From Delphinus delphis (lineage: Eukaryota > Chordata > Mammalia > Artiodactyla > Delphinidae), in assembly GCF_949987515.2 (NCBI RefSeq), contig NC_082696.1:33584431-33648430 (forward strand): 64,000 nucleotides of DNA. Direction: 5' to 3'. Made by a program: the position numbers and the translations under genes. This document shows, in pieces, positions 11,930 to 23,577 of this stretch; within the stretch, counting starts at the first letter, position 1; the number at the start of each line of letters is the position of its first letter. The notes under the pieces were generated by a model. The model did no database searches, was not told where the DNA came from, and saw only the letters and a list, made by a program, of their open reading frames with translations.

Positions 11930-12126
11930 TTTTGTTTTTTTTTTGCGGTATGCGGGCCTCTCAACTATTGTGACCGCTTCCCTTGCGGAGCATGCGCAGG
12001 CTCAGCGGCCACGGCTCACGGACCCAGCCGCTCCGCGGCATGTGGGACCTTCCGGACCAGGGCACGAACCCGTGTCCCCTGCATCGGCAGGCGGACTCTC
12101 AACCACTGCGCCACCAGGGAAGCCCC
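11930..12126 (-). mobile_element. CHR-type SINE, short young subfamily
   Basis: The minus-strand head GGGGCTTCCCTGGTGGCGC lies at the right end. The body is CpG-rich, with the GGAGCGGCTGGGTCC and GTGAGCCGTGGCC modules, and the tail is the T-rich run at 11930-11944. It is flanked by GTTTGRGGTTTT at 11917-11928 and 12127-12138, which fixes the ends. Confidence 0.95.
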
Positions 12127-13254
12127 GTTTGGGGTTTTAAAAACAAAATCCTTTGAAAATAGTAGTTATAAATGTTATCTGTGGTGGTTTATGACAATTC
12201 TAACAAATTATATTACATTCAACTGTAACCGGCTATGTTTTCAACACTTTCTCCTCTCTCACCTTCCCCTCCCTCCCTCCCTCCCTTTCTTCCTGTATCA
12301 AAGGTAAGAAAATACTTAATACATTTTCCTCCTATTTCTACAAAGATAGGGGGTGGAAAACAGTAAATTTTTTAATGAAAATGTCAGGGTACCACGAAAT
12401 CTCTACCCTGTCCTTAGGCCAAGTCTTATTCATTTGGGTATTTCGCTTGGCTTTATAAGGAAACAGTTTTACTGTTGGTATCCGTGATTTAAAAGGAGAT
12501 CTCACGTTAAGTTTTACTGTGCACTTAAATGAGGTTTTATAAGAGACTCTTGCTTCATTGAAAAAGAAAGAAAAACAAGTAGTTAGATCCAGTAGGATGC
12601 TAGACTATTTAATGGTTCAAGATAAGCATGTCTTGAGCTTTTCCAGTTCACAATGAGGACTGCCTTTCGGTTGATATGCTCTTGACATTATTTGTAGCAT
12701 GTGATAAGTTTAAAAGCATATTTAAAAAAATGATTTTATTCTGGTATCATCAGCCTTGACTACTAGTTGAGTTGGAGAGATTGGAATCTGTTCTCTTATT
12801 TATTAAATGAAACATTTTTCAGAATGCTTAGCTCACAAGACAGTTTGTATTGTTTTCCAAATATATTTTAGATATAATAGACACTTGTGTTTTAAGACTG
12901 TATATTTATTTAAAATTTATAAAAAACCTCTCTAAAGAACATTCCCAACACAACACAAAATCCAAACATTTGCATAATAATGAAGAATATTTTAAAAATC
13001 ACCATGTTGACTAATATTTATTTTTATGTGGGAGTGTGTGATAGGCATTGGAGAGGGAGGGTCTAGTATGTACTTGCTCTTTCTGGAAGATGCCATGTAT
13101 ATTCACATCTCCAGACCTCTGCTTAGGCATACTTGGTGCCAGTCCAGGGCCTGGCACATTCTAGGCTGCTTAATCAGTATTTACTGAATTAATGTCTCCT
13201 TTTTTCCCAGTGTGGCCTTTCTTGTCTTTTTCCCATGACAAGTTTTTGCTTATA
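12127..13254. other. Intronic sequence with a CT-rich patch
   Basis: It contains a CCTCCCTCCCTCCCT run at about 12264-12288. A possible L2 or MIR tail (GGGCCTGGCACATTCTAGGC) lies near 13148. Nothing else was recognised. Confidence 0.5.
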
Positions 13255-13705
13255 TTTCAATGTCAAATCTAAAAGTCACCTCTTTGTGGTTTCCCTTCTT
13301 TTTTTTGTTTCAGCAGAATTAAATATTTTATGTGTGTTTTGTTACACTCTTATAATAGTATCTACTATGCTACATTAGTTATTGTTCTTTTTGTCTTTTT
13401 ATCATCATTAAAGACATGTAACATGCTTTAGTTATCATTACATCACCAGCTTTTAAAATACTACTCCCTGGGCTTCCCTGGTGGCGCAGTGGTTGAGAGT
13501 CTGCCTGCCAATGCAGGGGACACGGGTTCGTGCCCCGGTCCGGCTGGGCCCGTGAGCCATGGCCACCTGTGCGTCCGGAGCCTGTGTTCCGCAACGGGAG
13601 AGGCCACAACAGTGAGAGGCCCGTGTACTGCAAAAAAAAAAAAACAAAAAACAAAACCTACTCCCTGATGTAATTGGCATTCAATAAATGCTTGTTAAGT
13701 CAAAT
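13255..13705 (+). repeat. L2 LINE relic, split by a SINE
   Basis: Old L2 3' landmarks flank the SINE at 13471-13657. AAAAGTCACCTCTTTGTGG and a GTTACACTCTTATAATAG segment lie to the left. GGCATTCAATAAATGCTTG, the typical L2 end, lies to the right. Order and spacing fit one L2 copy interrupted later. Confidence 0.55.
13471..13657 (+). mobile_element. CHR-type SINE, short young subfamily, internal deletion
   Basis: The head GGCTTCCCTGGTGGCGCAG starts at 13471 and the A-rich tail ends at 13657. The perfect duplication CTACTCCCTG lies at 13461-13470 and 13658-13667. Compared with the copy at 33315, it lacks about 25 bases between GGTCCGG and GCTGGGCC, the segment holding GGATCCCACATGCC. Short CGG repeats at the break suggest deletion by microhomology. 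Confidence 0.96.
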
Positions 13706-13744
13706 AAAATCTAACAGGGTTCAAAGGGGGGTGACTTAGAAGGG

Positions 13745-13950
13745 GAACTAACATGTGTTGATTGCCTAGTCTGTGTTAAGCTCTTCATTAGTTACTTGAG
13801 AATTCAGTGCCACATAATATTTCAAATCTTGGGAGAGGTGGTACTATCCCTATTTTACCTTTTTACCTTCAATGAGGAAACTGAATGGCTGACAAGTACA
13901 GAACTAGGCTTTCTCCTCTTTTGTCTCCTATCAGAGCTGTATTAAGCTGT
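13745..13950 (-). repeat. MIR SINE relic
   Basis: Antisense MIR order: TGTGTTGATTGCCTAGTCTG, then GGTGGTACTATCCCTATTTT, then ATGAGGAAACTGAATGGC, with a worn head near 13930. Ends are approximate. Confidence 0.7.
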
Positions 13951-14428
13951 CTCCAGAGAGTTTTTTTGCAGCTTTTTTCTTTTTCTTTCTTAAGTCATTG
14001 CTAAGCTCAGATGGTGGAGTCTACTATTTTCAAATCTAAGTTTCTTCACTTAAATTGCTCATATTATAGAAACATACCCAATTTCCCATTCATTTATCAA
14101 GGTGATTCCATTATTCCTAAAAGTAACCTTTTCATCGTCAGAATCACATGTAAAATCTCTTACATGGATTGAATTCTGATTGTTTATGACTAAAATACCT
14201 TAGAAGTGAATTAAAAAATGAAAACAACACCCATAATTTAAAATTAACTTTATACAGCGTTGAAACTTATGCAAACGTATCTCATCATAGTGGATGTTCT
14301 CAATTGTGTTTGATCTTAATTACTTTAAGTCTTTCAAGACAGAAGTTATACAATTAATAATATACACTGCATTGTGTAGAGTAAGTTTACATTCTGAATC
14401 ACTAAGGCCAACTTCTAGAAGGGCCTCT
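13951..14428. other. Intronic sequence, nothing recognised
   Basis: AT-rich intron without recognisable repeats or coding signal. Confidence 0.5.
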
Positions 14429-14429
14429 A

Positions 14430-14464
<35 letters not shown>

Positions 14465-14486
14465 GAGATAGATAGATAGATAGATA
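14430..14486. repeat. Compound microsatellite (GT)n(TA)n(GATA)n
   Basis: About ten GT units (14430-14449) run into about eight TA units (14449-14464) and then five GATA-type units (14465-14486). It should be length-polymorphic within a population. Confidence 0.97.
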
Positions 14487-14934
14487 TACACATTTATATA
14501 TTTGTATTTATATTTATTTATTCACAGTGATGCCTCTTACTTTAAAACACTTCTCTGCCCCTGTGTCTCATCACTAGAATGCATTGGAATACATTGTAAG
14601 GGGATGTATTTTACAGATGAGTTGGATAGGGATGGTTTTAGTTGTCAGACTTTCTTTTGCTCTCACTCTGGAAGTGGTGCTGTTACCTTTGTTTCAGCAT
14701 AGTCTAGCCCTTGCTCTTAAAATGGTAGGTTTTAGGGTCTTATTTCCAGATTATTTTTTAATTAGTAGGATGGGATCAGGGAATATGAATATTTTTATCA
14801 GGAATCCAGATAGATTTTGATGTTGGTAATTAGCTCAGTTGCTTGGAATAATGTAGTAGTCAATTTGAAGTCATAGGTTTATTACCTGGTGGACCACCTG
14901 GTGGTTCCTGAAAGATTGCTTCTACCTGGGCATT

Positions 14935-15175
14935 TTGTACTTGATGTTTGCTCTGCCTGGAATGACTCTTCACCACAAATCTTCACACTGGAATCCTTCA
15001 TCCACTCATGACAGCTCCTCCTACGGGACGTGTGCATCCCCACTACTGTTCTGCATTACATTCTCGAATTTACCTGCCATTGCTTGTGGAATGCAGACTC
15101 TGAATATTTCATTGTGTTTTATTTTCGGAATGCTCAGAACAGTGCCTGGCATTTAATAAATATTTACAGAACAAG
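14935..15175 (+). repeat. L2 LINE 3' end relic
   Basis: L2 landmarks in order: CTCTGCCTGGAATGACTCTT, ACTCATGACAGCTCCTCC, then CAGTGCCTGGCATTTAATAA and ATATTTACAGAACAAG at the 3' end. It is an ancient LINE shared by mammals. Confidence 0.8.
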
Positions 15176-15861
15176 CTGAAAGTTTGTATAGATAGTTAGG
15201 CCTAAGATCTTTTTAGTGGTCCACTACGATGTGCATCTTTACAGTGCTAGGCTGGCTTTCCCCTAGCCTAGGGGTATGATGCTCAGTGATAGGGCAGTCC
15301 TGCTCTAGAATTCCAAGCAGCTTCAGTTGTTGAATAGACTCAGTGCAAGTGAATCCTTAGGAAGAAGATTCAACAGTCCACAGTGCCTACAGATTCTTAT
15401 ATGATTCTTTATTTCACTGTATATGGAAAGGACAGTGCTAAATGTTTTATTGTTTATTGTCTCGCTAGCTGGTGGTGGTTGGTACTGGAAGTTGGGGAGG
15501 CTGGTGGAGGGAGAGGTTAAGGAGAAAGGACTGATTCTGGTGTGGCAGTCATCTGGGACTGACAAAATTTTTAAAATTTTACTTTGAGGAACACAGAGGT
15601 AATTAATAAATTAATTAAATCTTTAAAAATAATTAAGTCATGAAAAGTTTTGAAAATCATGTTTGTCTTTTATGCTGTCATTTTCCTAGAGAACGCATTT
15701 CACTTGTCTATGAAGGAGTACAGCCATTATTTTCCAGTATCTTGATGTACCTTCAGACTGTCAGTAATGGCAGGAAGTGTGCTGGTTGAGGAGTGGTTCT
15801 CCGACCACTGAATGTAATTGCAGAGTATTTCTTGTGTGCTTTATAGAAGGCAAGTAAGAGA
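15176..15861. other. Intronic sequence, nothing recognised
   Basis: It contains an AT-rich stretch at 15555-15640. No gene or named repeat was seen. Confidence 0.5.
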
Positions 15862-16112
15862 GGATGGTGGCTAAGAGTTTGAGCTCTGGTGTCAGATTAC
15901 CTGGGCTAAAGTCCCGGAACTGTCCTTAGTGTCCAAGCTGTGTGAACTTGGGTGAATTATGTAACACCTCCCTAGGTTTTCTTATCTGTGGCGATAATGA
16001 TAGTGCTTTCTTCATAGAGCTGTGGGGAGGGTAAAATGAGATAATGCATGTAAAACACGTAAGCATTCTCTGGCACATCATGAGTGGCAATAATTGTTAT
16101 TATTAATACAGT
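15862..16112 (+). repeat. MIR SINE
   Basis: Clear MIR landmarks: GTGGCTAAGAGTTTGAGCTC, TTACCTGGGCTAAAGTCCC, GTGTGAACTTGGGTGAATTA, GCGATAATGATAGTGC, AATGAGATAATGCATGTAAA and GGCACATCATGAGTGGCAAT. Confidence 0.9.
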
Positions 16113-17139
16113 CAGTGCTAGCGCTACACCCTTAACACATGCCTGTTCAGTACTGATGCACATTAGAACACATCATGGGGAAATACATTAAAGGATGGTC
16201 ATAATCTTTCAACTTACTGGTGTTTTATGTTTTGAAAGGAGAACTTGTGCTTTGGCAGTTGCAATGCTGGCTAAGTGGAGGACTCCCTATGGAAGGGTGA
16301 AATTGATGAATACCCGAAAAAGTCAAAGCTCTGAAATCTTCAGAGTGTTATCAGTTTATTAAAAAACAGAAAAACATTTCCTTGACAGTTCTAATTTGAA
16401 ATTGGAACATTGTGTATTTAATTTCAGGTAAATCAAGAAAGAATGGCTTTTTAAGGTTATCTTATGCAGGAACAAATGCTTTTCTTTTGTTTTCACCTCC
16501 TCCCCCCAAACATGGGTTATAAAGCCTTTTTAGTTACAAATGACAAGATAAAGTGACGAAATGTTCAGTAAAACTTTAAAACTACAACTGTTTCTTTTGA
16601 AGATGTTAGATTTTGTTCCTATATAATTTTAAAGATGTAGTGAGTATTGAAAGTGCCGACTCTTTTTATTCATTTTCTCAAAGCAGAAAGCATTCGATGG
16701 AGCATGGTGTGTGATGGGGTCATAGGGAGTTATAAGAAGTTATAAGGATTAGGCTACATTTGAATTTTTCACTTAAGAAATAATCAAGACCCACTCTTGG
16801 GTGCTGGGAAGAATAAAAAGGTGAATAAGGCCCAGATGCTGCTTTCAAAGGGATTATAAAGATTGAATAAAATACTAGAAAAGTAGCTTTAATAGAAAGT
16901 AGAAGGTGGTAGATAATGAAAGAAGAGTAGAATCAGTGTTCTCTGGGAGGTATTTCTTCCAACGAGGGACCTCAAGAAGAGCTTTAAAAATGAGTTGGTG
17001 TTTGAACTGAACCTGGAATTGATAAATACCAATGCACTTTGGAGGCCATGAGGGGGAAATGCATCCTTGACAGGGCCAAGGGCCACAGGGCCTTGCATTA
17101 TTGCAGGGCCAAGCAAGGAGAATGGAAGGCCCATGCTCA
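16113..17139. other. Intronic sequence, partly ancient repeat
   Basis: Phrases at about 16790-17070 (GTGCTGGGAAGAATAAAAAGG, GGAGGTATTTCTTCC, TGAACTGAACCTGGAATTGA) resemble a widespread ancient mammalian repeat that I cannot name. The rest is unrecognised. A motif joining acceptor and donor (ATTTCAG then GTAAAT) lies at 16421-16433. Confidence 0.4.
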
Positions 17140-17760
17140 AAAACCCTGAACTTCCTGATGGCTTTTGGGAAACGTTTTTATAGGCAGAATTTCTGGTGAG
17201 GGCTGTAGGGTGTGTGGCTTTCTTCTGATTGGTTGGTGGTGAGGTAGCAGGGGGTGCTTTAGGAATCTTGCCTTCAGCCTGAAGTTGCCATCCTCCACCT
17301 GGGCGGGGGGCCTTGGTTCTGCAGAAGAACTCAAAGATATTGTTATATATATTCCTTGAGGAGGAACCAGGACCTGCCCCAAGGCTGCACTATTGTTTTT
17401 TGACTGCTCCTTCCTTGTTTCTGCATTCCTGCCCTTCCCTGATTAACAGCTGTTAGAATCTGCCCTTCAGAACTCAGGGAAGGTCAAGAAGGCTGAATGA
17501 AGCCTATTTCCTACAATCAAGAAGTAGGGGACACAGAAAGGATTTGTACCCAGGAGCCCCACGCGGTCCTGCTCGGTTTCAATGTTCTGTACTCCTTTTT
17601 GGAAGAGAGAGGATACCAGTCGTTTGGGCCAAAGGAAGTACAGATTTGATTGAGAGAAAAGGAGTGACTGAGCATCAGAACCAGGATTCCCTCAGGATTT
17701 TTGCCATAGGCTTTTTCAAGCTGTTAGTAAAAGGGAGGGAATCCTTCTGAACTTCCACAG
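17140..17760. mobile_element. Possible old LTR retroelement fragment
   Basis: The block has a different base composition (more G and C) and shows LTR-like phrases such as CTTCTGATTGGTTGGTGG, GGAACCAGGACCTGCCCC and GATTAACAGCTGTTAGAATC. I recall such text from old mammalian ERV sequence, but I cannot place a family. No terminal duplication is visible. Orientation and ends are uncertain. Confidence 0.3.
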
Positions 17761-20669
17761 GTATTTACTTTCTAAGCCCTATTTTATCCAGCCACTGTGA
17801 ATAGTGTGCCTTGAGGTTAAATGCTGCATTTTTGAGAGGTGTGGACCTTACCCTCAGTCTTCTGGATATTAATTTGACAAGATAAACAGGCTTAAACTTC
17901 CCTTCTCAAAGTGATTTTTCAGTGGTAGCCATTCTTTCCCTTCAGAAGATGTTTACTCTCTTGCTGGAAAAATAAAAAGTTTGTACCACATTTTATTTGC
18001 TATAGTTCTCTTAAGAGTAATTTAATCTGTTATTTTTCCTTAAGATTAAATGAATTAAAATATATGTTCACTGCTATACATTCTATTCTTACAGTCTGAA
18101 GAACTCAAGAAATGTTTATTAAAGAGAAAACACCAACCCTCTCGCCCAAACAGAAATATCGATCTAGCAAATTATTATGAAAAGACATAAGGTTTAAATA
18201 TATAATTCTTACATTGCTCCAAAATATATTGTTTGACTCTATATACTGGCATAAATGTTAATGTCATGAAACTCATGATTGTATTTTTTTTTCTCCTCTT
18301 ACTCCCCTGTCCCTGCCACCTCAATGAAACAACAACAAAAACTATTAAAGTCCCAGAACTTGTCCATACTAGTTTCATGGAGTTTAGTCACTTTATAAAA
18401 TGTTAAGCTTTTCTTTTTCCTTTTATAATTTTTAGATTGATAGTGTTCCTAGGTCATGAGAAGAATCTGAAAACAGTTTTTATTTATTGTTAGTCACAGA
18501 GCTGTTATTACTAACCAGTGGTCACATCCTCATTAAAAAAAGCAAGAGGAAAAATTCAGTTTCCTCTTTTTAAATCAGAAAAGCTGGACTTCCCAAGGTT
18601 TTTTGGCCAGACATTTTAATTTGATCTTAGGTGCTCAGAAAAGAACACACCCAACTTTACTCATCAAAGGGTTTTTAACTGCCAGAGAGAGCTGAACTTG
18701 TTTTAAGATGACTGTATGCTAGTCTGAGTTGGAACCGCAGAGATTAGGGAACACAGTAATTTTGAGGATTTTTATTTTAGCACAGAATGTATACCACTGA
18801 CTGCCCAGGTTATTATGTTAGTCCCTTAAAGTTTTTAACCTCAGTTTTTTAACATTTCTAAAGATCAGAAATGCTCAGTTTATTTTTTTAAAAACATCTG
18901 TGATATGTTATAAACTATTTTGAGATCTTTGGGAAAAAACCATTCTCCCATGCTATAACGAATGGGACCAATATTTTGTTAGTTAAGAATCGTTTGATTG
19001 TAGACAAAGATCTGATGGTTTGAGGGGGAAAAGAAATGTATTAGAAAACTACATGGGAATCTAATGAAGTCCAAGGATAAACTGAATAATAAACAAGTCA
19101 TAGGGAGGTCAAGCATGCAGTCTGACCTCTGGAACAAGTAGAACCAGGACACAGAACCCCTCACCGTGCCATCTTCATTTAATTTCTCTATTTCTTTATG
19201 TGTTGGCTTCATGTTTCTTTCTTTGAGGAAAGAAAGAAAACACAGTAGTGTTTTTTTCAACACAGTAGTACGACCATTGAAAGTCCTTAAATTTTATATC
19301 CTAATTTCTGTTAGCGGAGTGAGTCTTAACCAGGCCCAAAATTCCAGGCAGGGAATTCTGATGTGTTGGGTTTGGTTCCACCCTTGTGCCAATTCACTAT
19401 GGTAAAGGGAATGGTCAGAGGAACTGGCATTACAGTTCCCTGAATAACCATGTTGATTTGGAGTGAGGCTGCTGTAGGACCTACAGATATGTGCTGTGCA
19501 AAAATCCCATGTGTGGCCGTGGCAAAAATAATGACTTGTACATGGTACTTGATTTGAAATTTACTGAATAAATTACTGGTAATTGTATCTGTATGAATTA
19601 TCCTAGTGGCACGTGTTTTGTTTTCCAGAGTATAAGACAGTTTTGTGGTACTTCAGATCTTTCACAGAAAGAGAGTTGTATTTGTTGGGAAAAAGTGGAG
19701 AGGAGTGGATTTTTATTTTAGAATGATTACAAGGTATCAAAATAAATTTATACACACACAAGAACTACAACATTAAATTCATAGCTTAAGTAACATTAAA
19801 AATGTGTGCATGGGGAAAAATAATGCATGATAGAAAATCTAACCTAACCTTTTATCAGCACACTTAGGAAATCTACAATATGAAAAGGGCTGCAGGCAGG
19901 GGGAACACGGAATAGAGGTACAAAGCAGCTCTGTTGGTTCCTGGTTGCTGGCCTGGGCTCTGAGGTGGGTGAGCCTTTGTATGTTGCTTAGCAATGTGTG
20001 TTTTTTTTGTTTAAATGGATCTTGCCTCATGAATCATGAATTGTTAGTTTACAAGAGTAAGGTGTTCTTACAAGCCTGCCAAAACGGTAACCAAACCCAG
20101 GCCCATTTTATACCAGAAGGATTTTAAGAACAGAATTTTAGCTTCTCAGTTTTATTGTGGAGCTTGAAGAAATATTATTTGATGATAATTCTGTCATTAT
20201 AATCAACCTCTCACTCTCTGCTTTTTGTATGAAGATCTTTGTGATTCCAGCTGAAAAAAAACAATACTGACTAATTCTACTGTTTAGCAACGCATTCTGG
20301 GTATATTGTGTGGGGTGGGAAGCAGAGAGGTGCTATCTTGTTTAGTTACTGAGTCCTTCCTTCCTGAAATGGATTGTAACTCTGGAAGCGTGAGTATTCA
20401 AGATAGTCTCGAATGCTTTGTAAAAAATCTTGTTCTCACTATTCAAGAAGTTTAGAATCTCTCTCAGGAGAGTGTTCTGTTTGATTAAAAAAAAAAAGAT
20501 TAAAAAAAAAACACCCAACCAAACAATAAATACTTATTTCCCCACTTTTACCTTATTTCCATTAAAAAAGTGAGAATCCACTTTTTTTTATCCTTGCGTC
20601 CAAAAAGGGAAAAAAAACTGACTAATATCTTCTGCCACAAACACCAGTGTCCTTTTAAAATACTAATGG
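17761..20669. other. Intronic sequence, nothing recognised
   Basis: About 2.9 kb without a confident repeat, exon or RNA. It is AT-rich with short A and T runs (for example 20488-20511). Confidence 0.5.
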
Positions 20670-20938
20670 AGGACTTCCTTGGTGACACAGCGGTTAAGAA
20701 TCTGCCAGCCAATGCAGGGGACACGGGTTTGATCCCTGGTCCGGGAAGATCCCACATGCCGCGGAGCAACAAAGCCCGTGCGCCACAACTACTGAAGCCT
20801 GCACGCCTAGAGCCCGTGCTCCACGACAACAAGCCATCGCAATGAGAATCCATGCACTGCAACGAAGAGTAGCCTCCTCTCGCCGCAACTAGAGAAAAGC
20901 CTGTGCACAGCCACAAAGACCCAATGCCATAAATAAAT
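20670..20938 (+). mobile_element. CHR-type SINE, long form
   Basis: The head is AGGACTTCCTTGGTGACAC and the B box GGGTTTGATCCC lies near 20726. The body has ACTACTGAAGCCTGCACGCC and the tail is (AAAT)n. The perfect duplication AAATACTAATGG flanks it at 20658-20669 and 20939-20950. Confidence 0.97.
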
Positions 20939-20950
20939 AAATACTAATGG

Positions 20951-21479
20951 GACTATTTCTGACAACCAGTCCCCCTTTTCTGTTTTTATACCCTCATTTA
21001 CTCCCACCTTTCCAAACTAATAAACTCAAAAATTATATTCCCCAACTTTATTTTATGTGGTGAGATTCCCCCCCACCGCCAAAAAAAAACCACCTTTGTT
21101 GCTTTAATAATTTTTAAGACAAAATATTTTAATAGTTTTCTTTACTGGTTAATATACTAAAATAGAGTAAACTTTTATTTGTTTAAAAATGACAAGTGGG
21201 AAAAATAAACTTGCTGGTTTCATGAATATTGATTTAAAATAATCTGAGAATGAATGAATTTGTATATACAAGTGACTAGAAGCTGATGTAGGAAGGGCAG
21301 TGTGCAAGTTTGAGAGCGGCAGAGGAGCTGTTGAGGCAGGAAGATAGGATATCTCACCTGGGCAAAGAAAGTCTCTACTGAATACCAAAATTGGATTTTA
21401 TCATTTTCTCTATAGTTGAGGATGACTTATACTAAGAACAGCCATTTAATTTGTCTTCATCTCATTCAGATAAAAGCTG
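20951..21479. other. Intronic sequence, nothing recognised
   Basis: It includes a C-rich then A-rich patch at 21068-21090. No gene or named repeat was seen. Confidence 0.5.
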
Positions 21480-21840
21480 CACACACTGTTTCTGTCCTAT
21501 GCTGTTCACAGTCTGAATGTCCTCCTTCAGTGCTAGTTGGTTGAATCTTTTAAGGCTTAGTCTTGGTGCTGTCATTTCCATAAAATCCTGACCATAAGTG
21601 GCAAATGTGAAAGTGTTCCTGCTTTCTTCCAAGCAGTTACATAATTTTGCTGGTGCTTTCTGTTGTAATTACCACAGATTGCTCTGTGTTGTTGTTTTCT
21701 ATCCTTGCCCAGGCTTCTCCATGCAACTCTAAGCTCTCTGAGGGCTGCTGCAAGGTCTCATTCATCAAAGCAGGAGCCACTTATCTAAGTGTAGGGTCTT
21801 GGATTTAGTAGGTGGTAATTAAACAGTTATTGATTTAAAA
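21480..21840 (+). repeat. L2 LINE relic
   Basis: The layout fits the L2 3' half: TCCTGACCATAAGTGG, TTGTAATTACCACAG, CTCTAAGCTCTCTGAGGGCT, then GGGTCTTGGATTTAGTAGGT. It is heavily diverged and the ends are approximate. Confidence 0.55.
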
Positions 21841-22019
21841 CAACAGTTGATTCACAGATCAAAGAAGGAAAAAGATAATACATTTTAGCTTTTTACTAGG
21901 AAGACTTTCAGGCAAATTTGTGCAAAGTTATAGCTTTGTATTTATTTTAATGATTACTTTCACTATGTGTAGGAAAAAAGACCATTCCCAGAATTACAAC
22001 CTCATTGGACAAGTTATAT

Positions 22020-22242
22020 ATATTTTTTGTTTTTGTTTTTGTTTTTTTTGCGGTACGTGGGCCTCTCACTGTTGTGGCCTCTCCCGTTGCGGAGCACAGG
22101 CTCCGGACGCGCAAGCTCAGCGGCCATGGCTCAGGGGCCCAGCCGCTCCGTGGCATGTGGGATCTTCCCGGACCGGGGCACGAACCCGTGTCCCCTGCAT
22201 CGGCAGGCGGACTCTCAACCACTGCGCCACCAGGGAAGCCCT
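22020..22242 (-). mobile_element. CHR-type SINE, short young subfamily
   Basis: The minus-strand head GGGCTTCCCTGGTGGCGCAG ends at 22242. The CpG-rich body is nearly complete, and the tail is T-rich with interspersed G (22020-22050). The flanks share TATTTTT, too weak to fix the left end exactly. Confidence 0.94.
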
Positions 22243-22866
22243 ATTTTTATCTTTTAATTTGAGTTAGTCATTTGGGCTGACTGTTTTTTTCTGTAGACTT
22301 TATAGCCAAAGACATCAAAGCCCTTTCCTTTTTTAGGGAGAACGAACAGCAATATTTTAAGCAATAGGCAAAGTAGAGTGAGTACACATGAACAGTGTTT
22401 GAAAATGTATTGGCATAAACTCACGACAAAGTAGATCTTATACATGTTCACTATTATGCATGATTATTCATTTGCTGTGTATTAATTGGGCTTCCTTACT
22501 AAGCATCTACTGTGAAGGATTTCATACCTAGCTAAACCAACCTCCTGAGTTTCCACAAGAGGAAAGTGTTGATCTTGGGAATCTTGGAAGCACACTTTTG
22601 GATCCTTTGGTACTTTCTTTTTTGTAGGGAAGATATTAGAGGAACAGATGTTTTTCTCACCATTTTTGCTTAACAGCTTTTTGTTGAAAACACAAAGAAC
22701 ATGTGATCCTTTTTTTTTTAAACACCTGGAAAACATGCTGGTATCCCCCCGCCCGTAGTCCATGTCCTGGCAGATATTGCTATTGTCTTTGTACTTCCTC
22801 ACTGGCTTTAGATCAAGCTTTATTATTCTCAACATAGCACTCAGCACAACCACCATCGGTCAATGA
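22243..22866. other. Intronic sequence, nothing recognised
   Basis: A minus-strand open frame of 124 codons covers 22482-22856. It has no resemblance to a known protein and no supporting splice sites. It is within chance expectation for the window size. Confidence 0.5.
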
Positions 22867-22869
22867 GAT

Positions 22870-23076
22870 TTTTTTTTTTTTTTGCGGTACGCGGGCCGCT
22901 CACCGTCGTGGCCTCTCCCAATGCGGAGCACAGGCTCCGGACGCGCAGGCTCAGCGGCCATGGCTCACGGGCTCAGCCGCTCCGCGGCACGTGGGATCCT
23001 CCCGGACCGGGGCACGAACCCGCGTCCCGTAGCATCGGCAGGCGGACTCTCAACCACTGCGCCACCAGGGAAGCCC
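22870..23076 (-). mobile_element. CHR-type SINE, short young subfamily
   Basis: The minus-strand head GGGCTTCCCTGGTGGCGCAG is at the right and a pure T run of about 15 at 22869-22883 is the tail. CpG dinucleotides are largely intact (GCGGTACGCGGGCC), which suggests youth. The target-site duplication is unclear. Confidence 0.94.
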
Positions 23077-23366
23077 TGTGATCCTTTTTAATCCCAGAAT
23101 TGTTCTTGCCTGGTTCTTCAGCACTGGTAGGGAGGGGTGCCCAGGGCAGCAAGTTTGTTGGAAATTTAAAGTCTTTAGCATGTTCTCAGGTCTATTTCCT
23201 ATTGAATTCCAATGACCTGTTCTTCTACTTTCCATTGTTTGAAAGAGGCAACTAAAAGCCACATCTAGTCCTTTTGGCCTCCATTTTCGTCCTTTCTTGC
23301 TCTGTAATACACAGATTGAATAGATCCCTATGTTTCAAGTTATAGCCCCTTTCCCCCAAATGTTTT

Positions 23367-23577
23367 ATTATTATTTTTTTTTTGGCGGTATGCGGGCCTC
23401 TCACTGTTGCGGCCACTCCCGTTGCGGAGCACAGGCTCCGGACGCGCAGGCTCAGCGGCCATGTCTCACGGGCCTAGCCGCTCCGTGGCATGTGGGATCT
23501 TCCCGAACCGGGGCACGAACCTGTGTCCCCTGCATAGGCAGGTGGACTCTCAACCACTGCGCCACCAGGGAACCCCT
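23367..23577 (-). mobile_element. CHR-type SINE, short young subfamily
   Basis: The minus-strand head is at 23577 and the tail is the T run at 23373-23382. The perfect 14-bp duplication CCCCCAAATGTTTT lies at 23353-23366 and 23578-23591. It is the third same-orientation copy in 1.56 kb. Confidence 0.97.

Noticed and set aside
11855..12307. 150-codon open frame with Arg/Pro-rich middle
   Set aside because: The middle is a SINE body and the ends are intron.
22482..22856. 124-codon minus-strand open frame
   Set aside because: No protein resemblance; within chance expectation.
22690..23090. Repeated words TGTGATCCTTTTT at 22691 and 23077
   Set aside because: They are short and end in T runs. 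They do not flank the SINE at the right distance, so this is probably coincidence.
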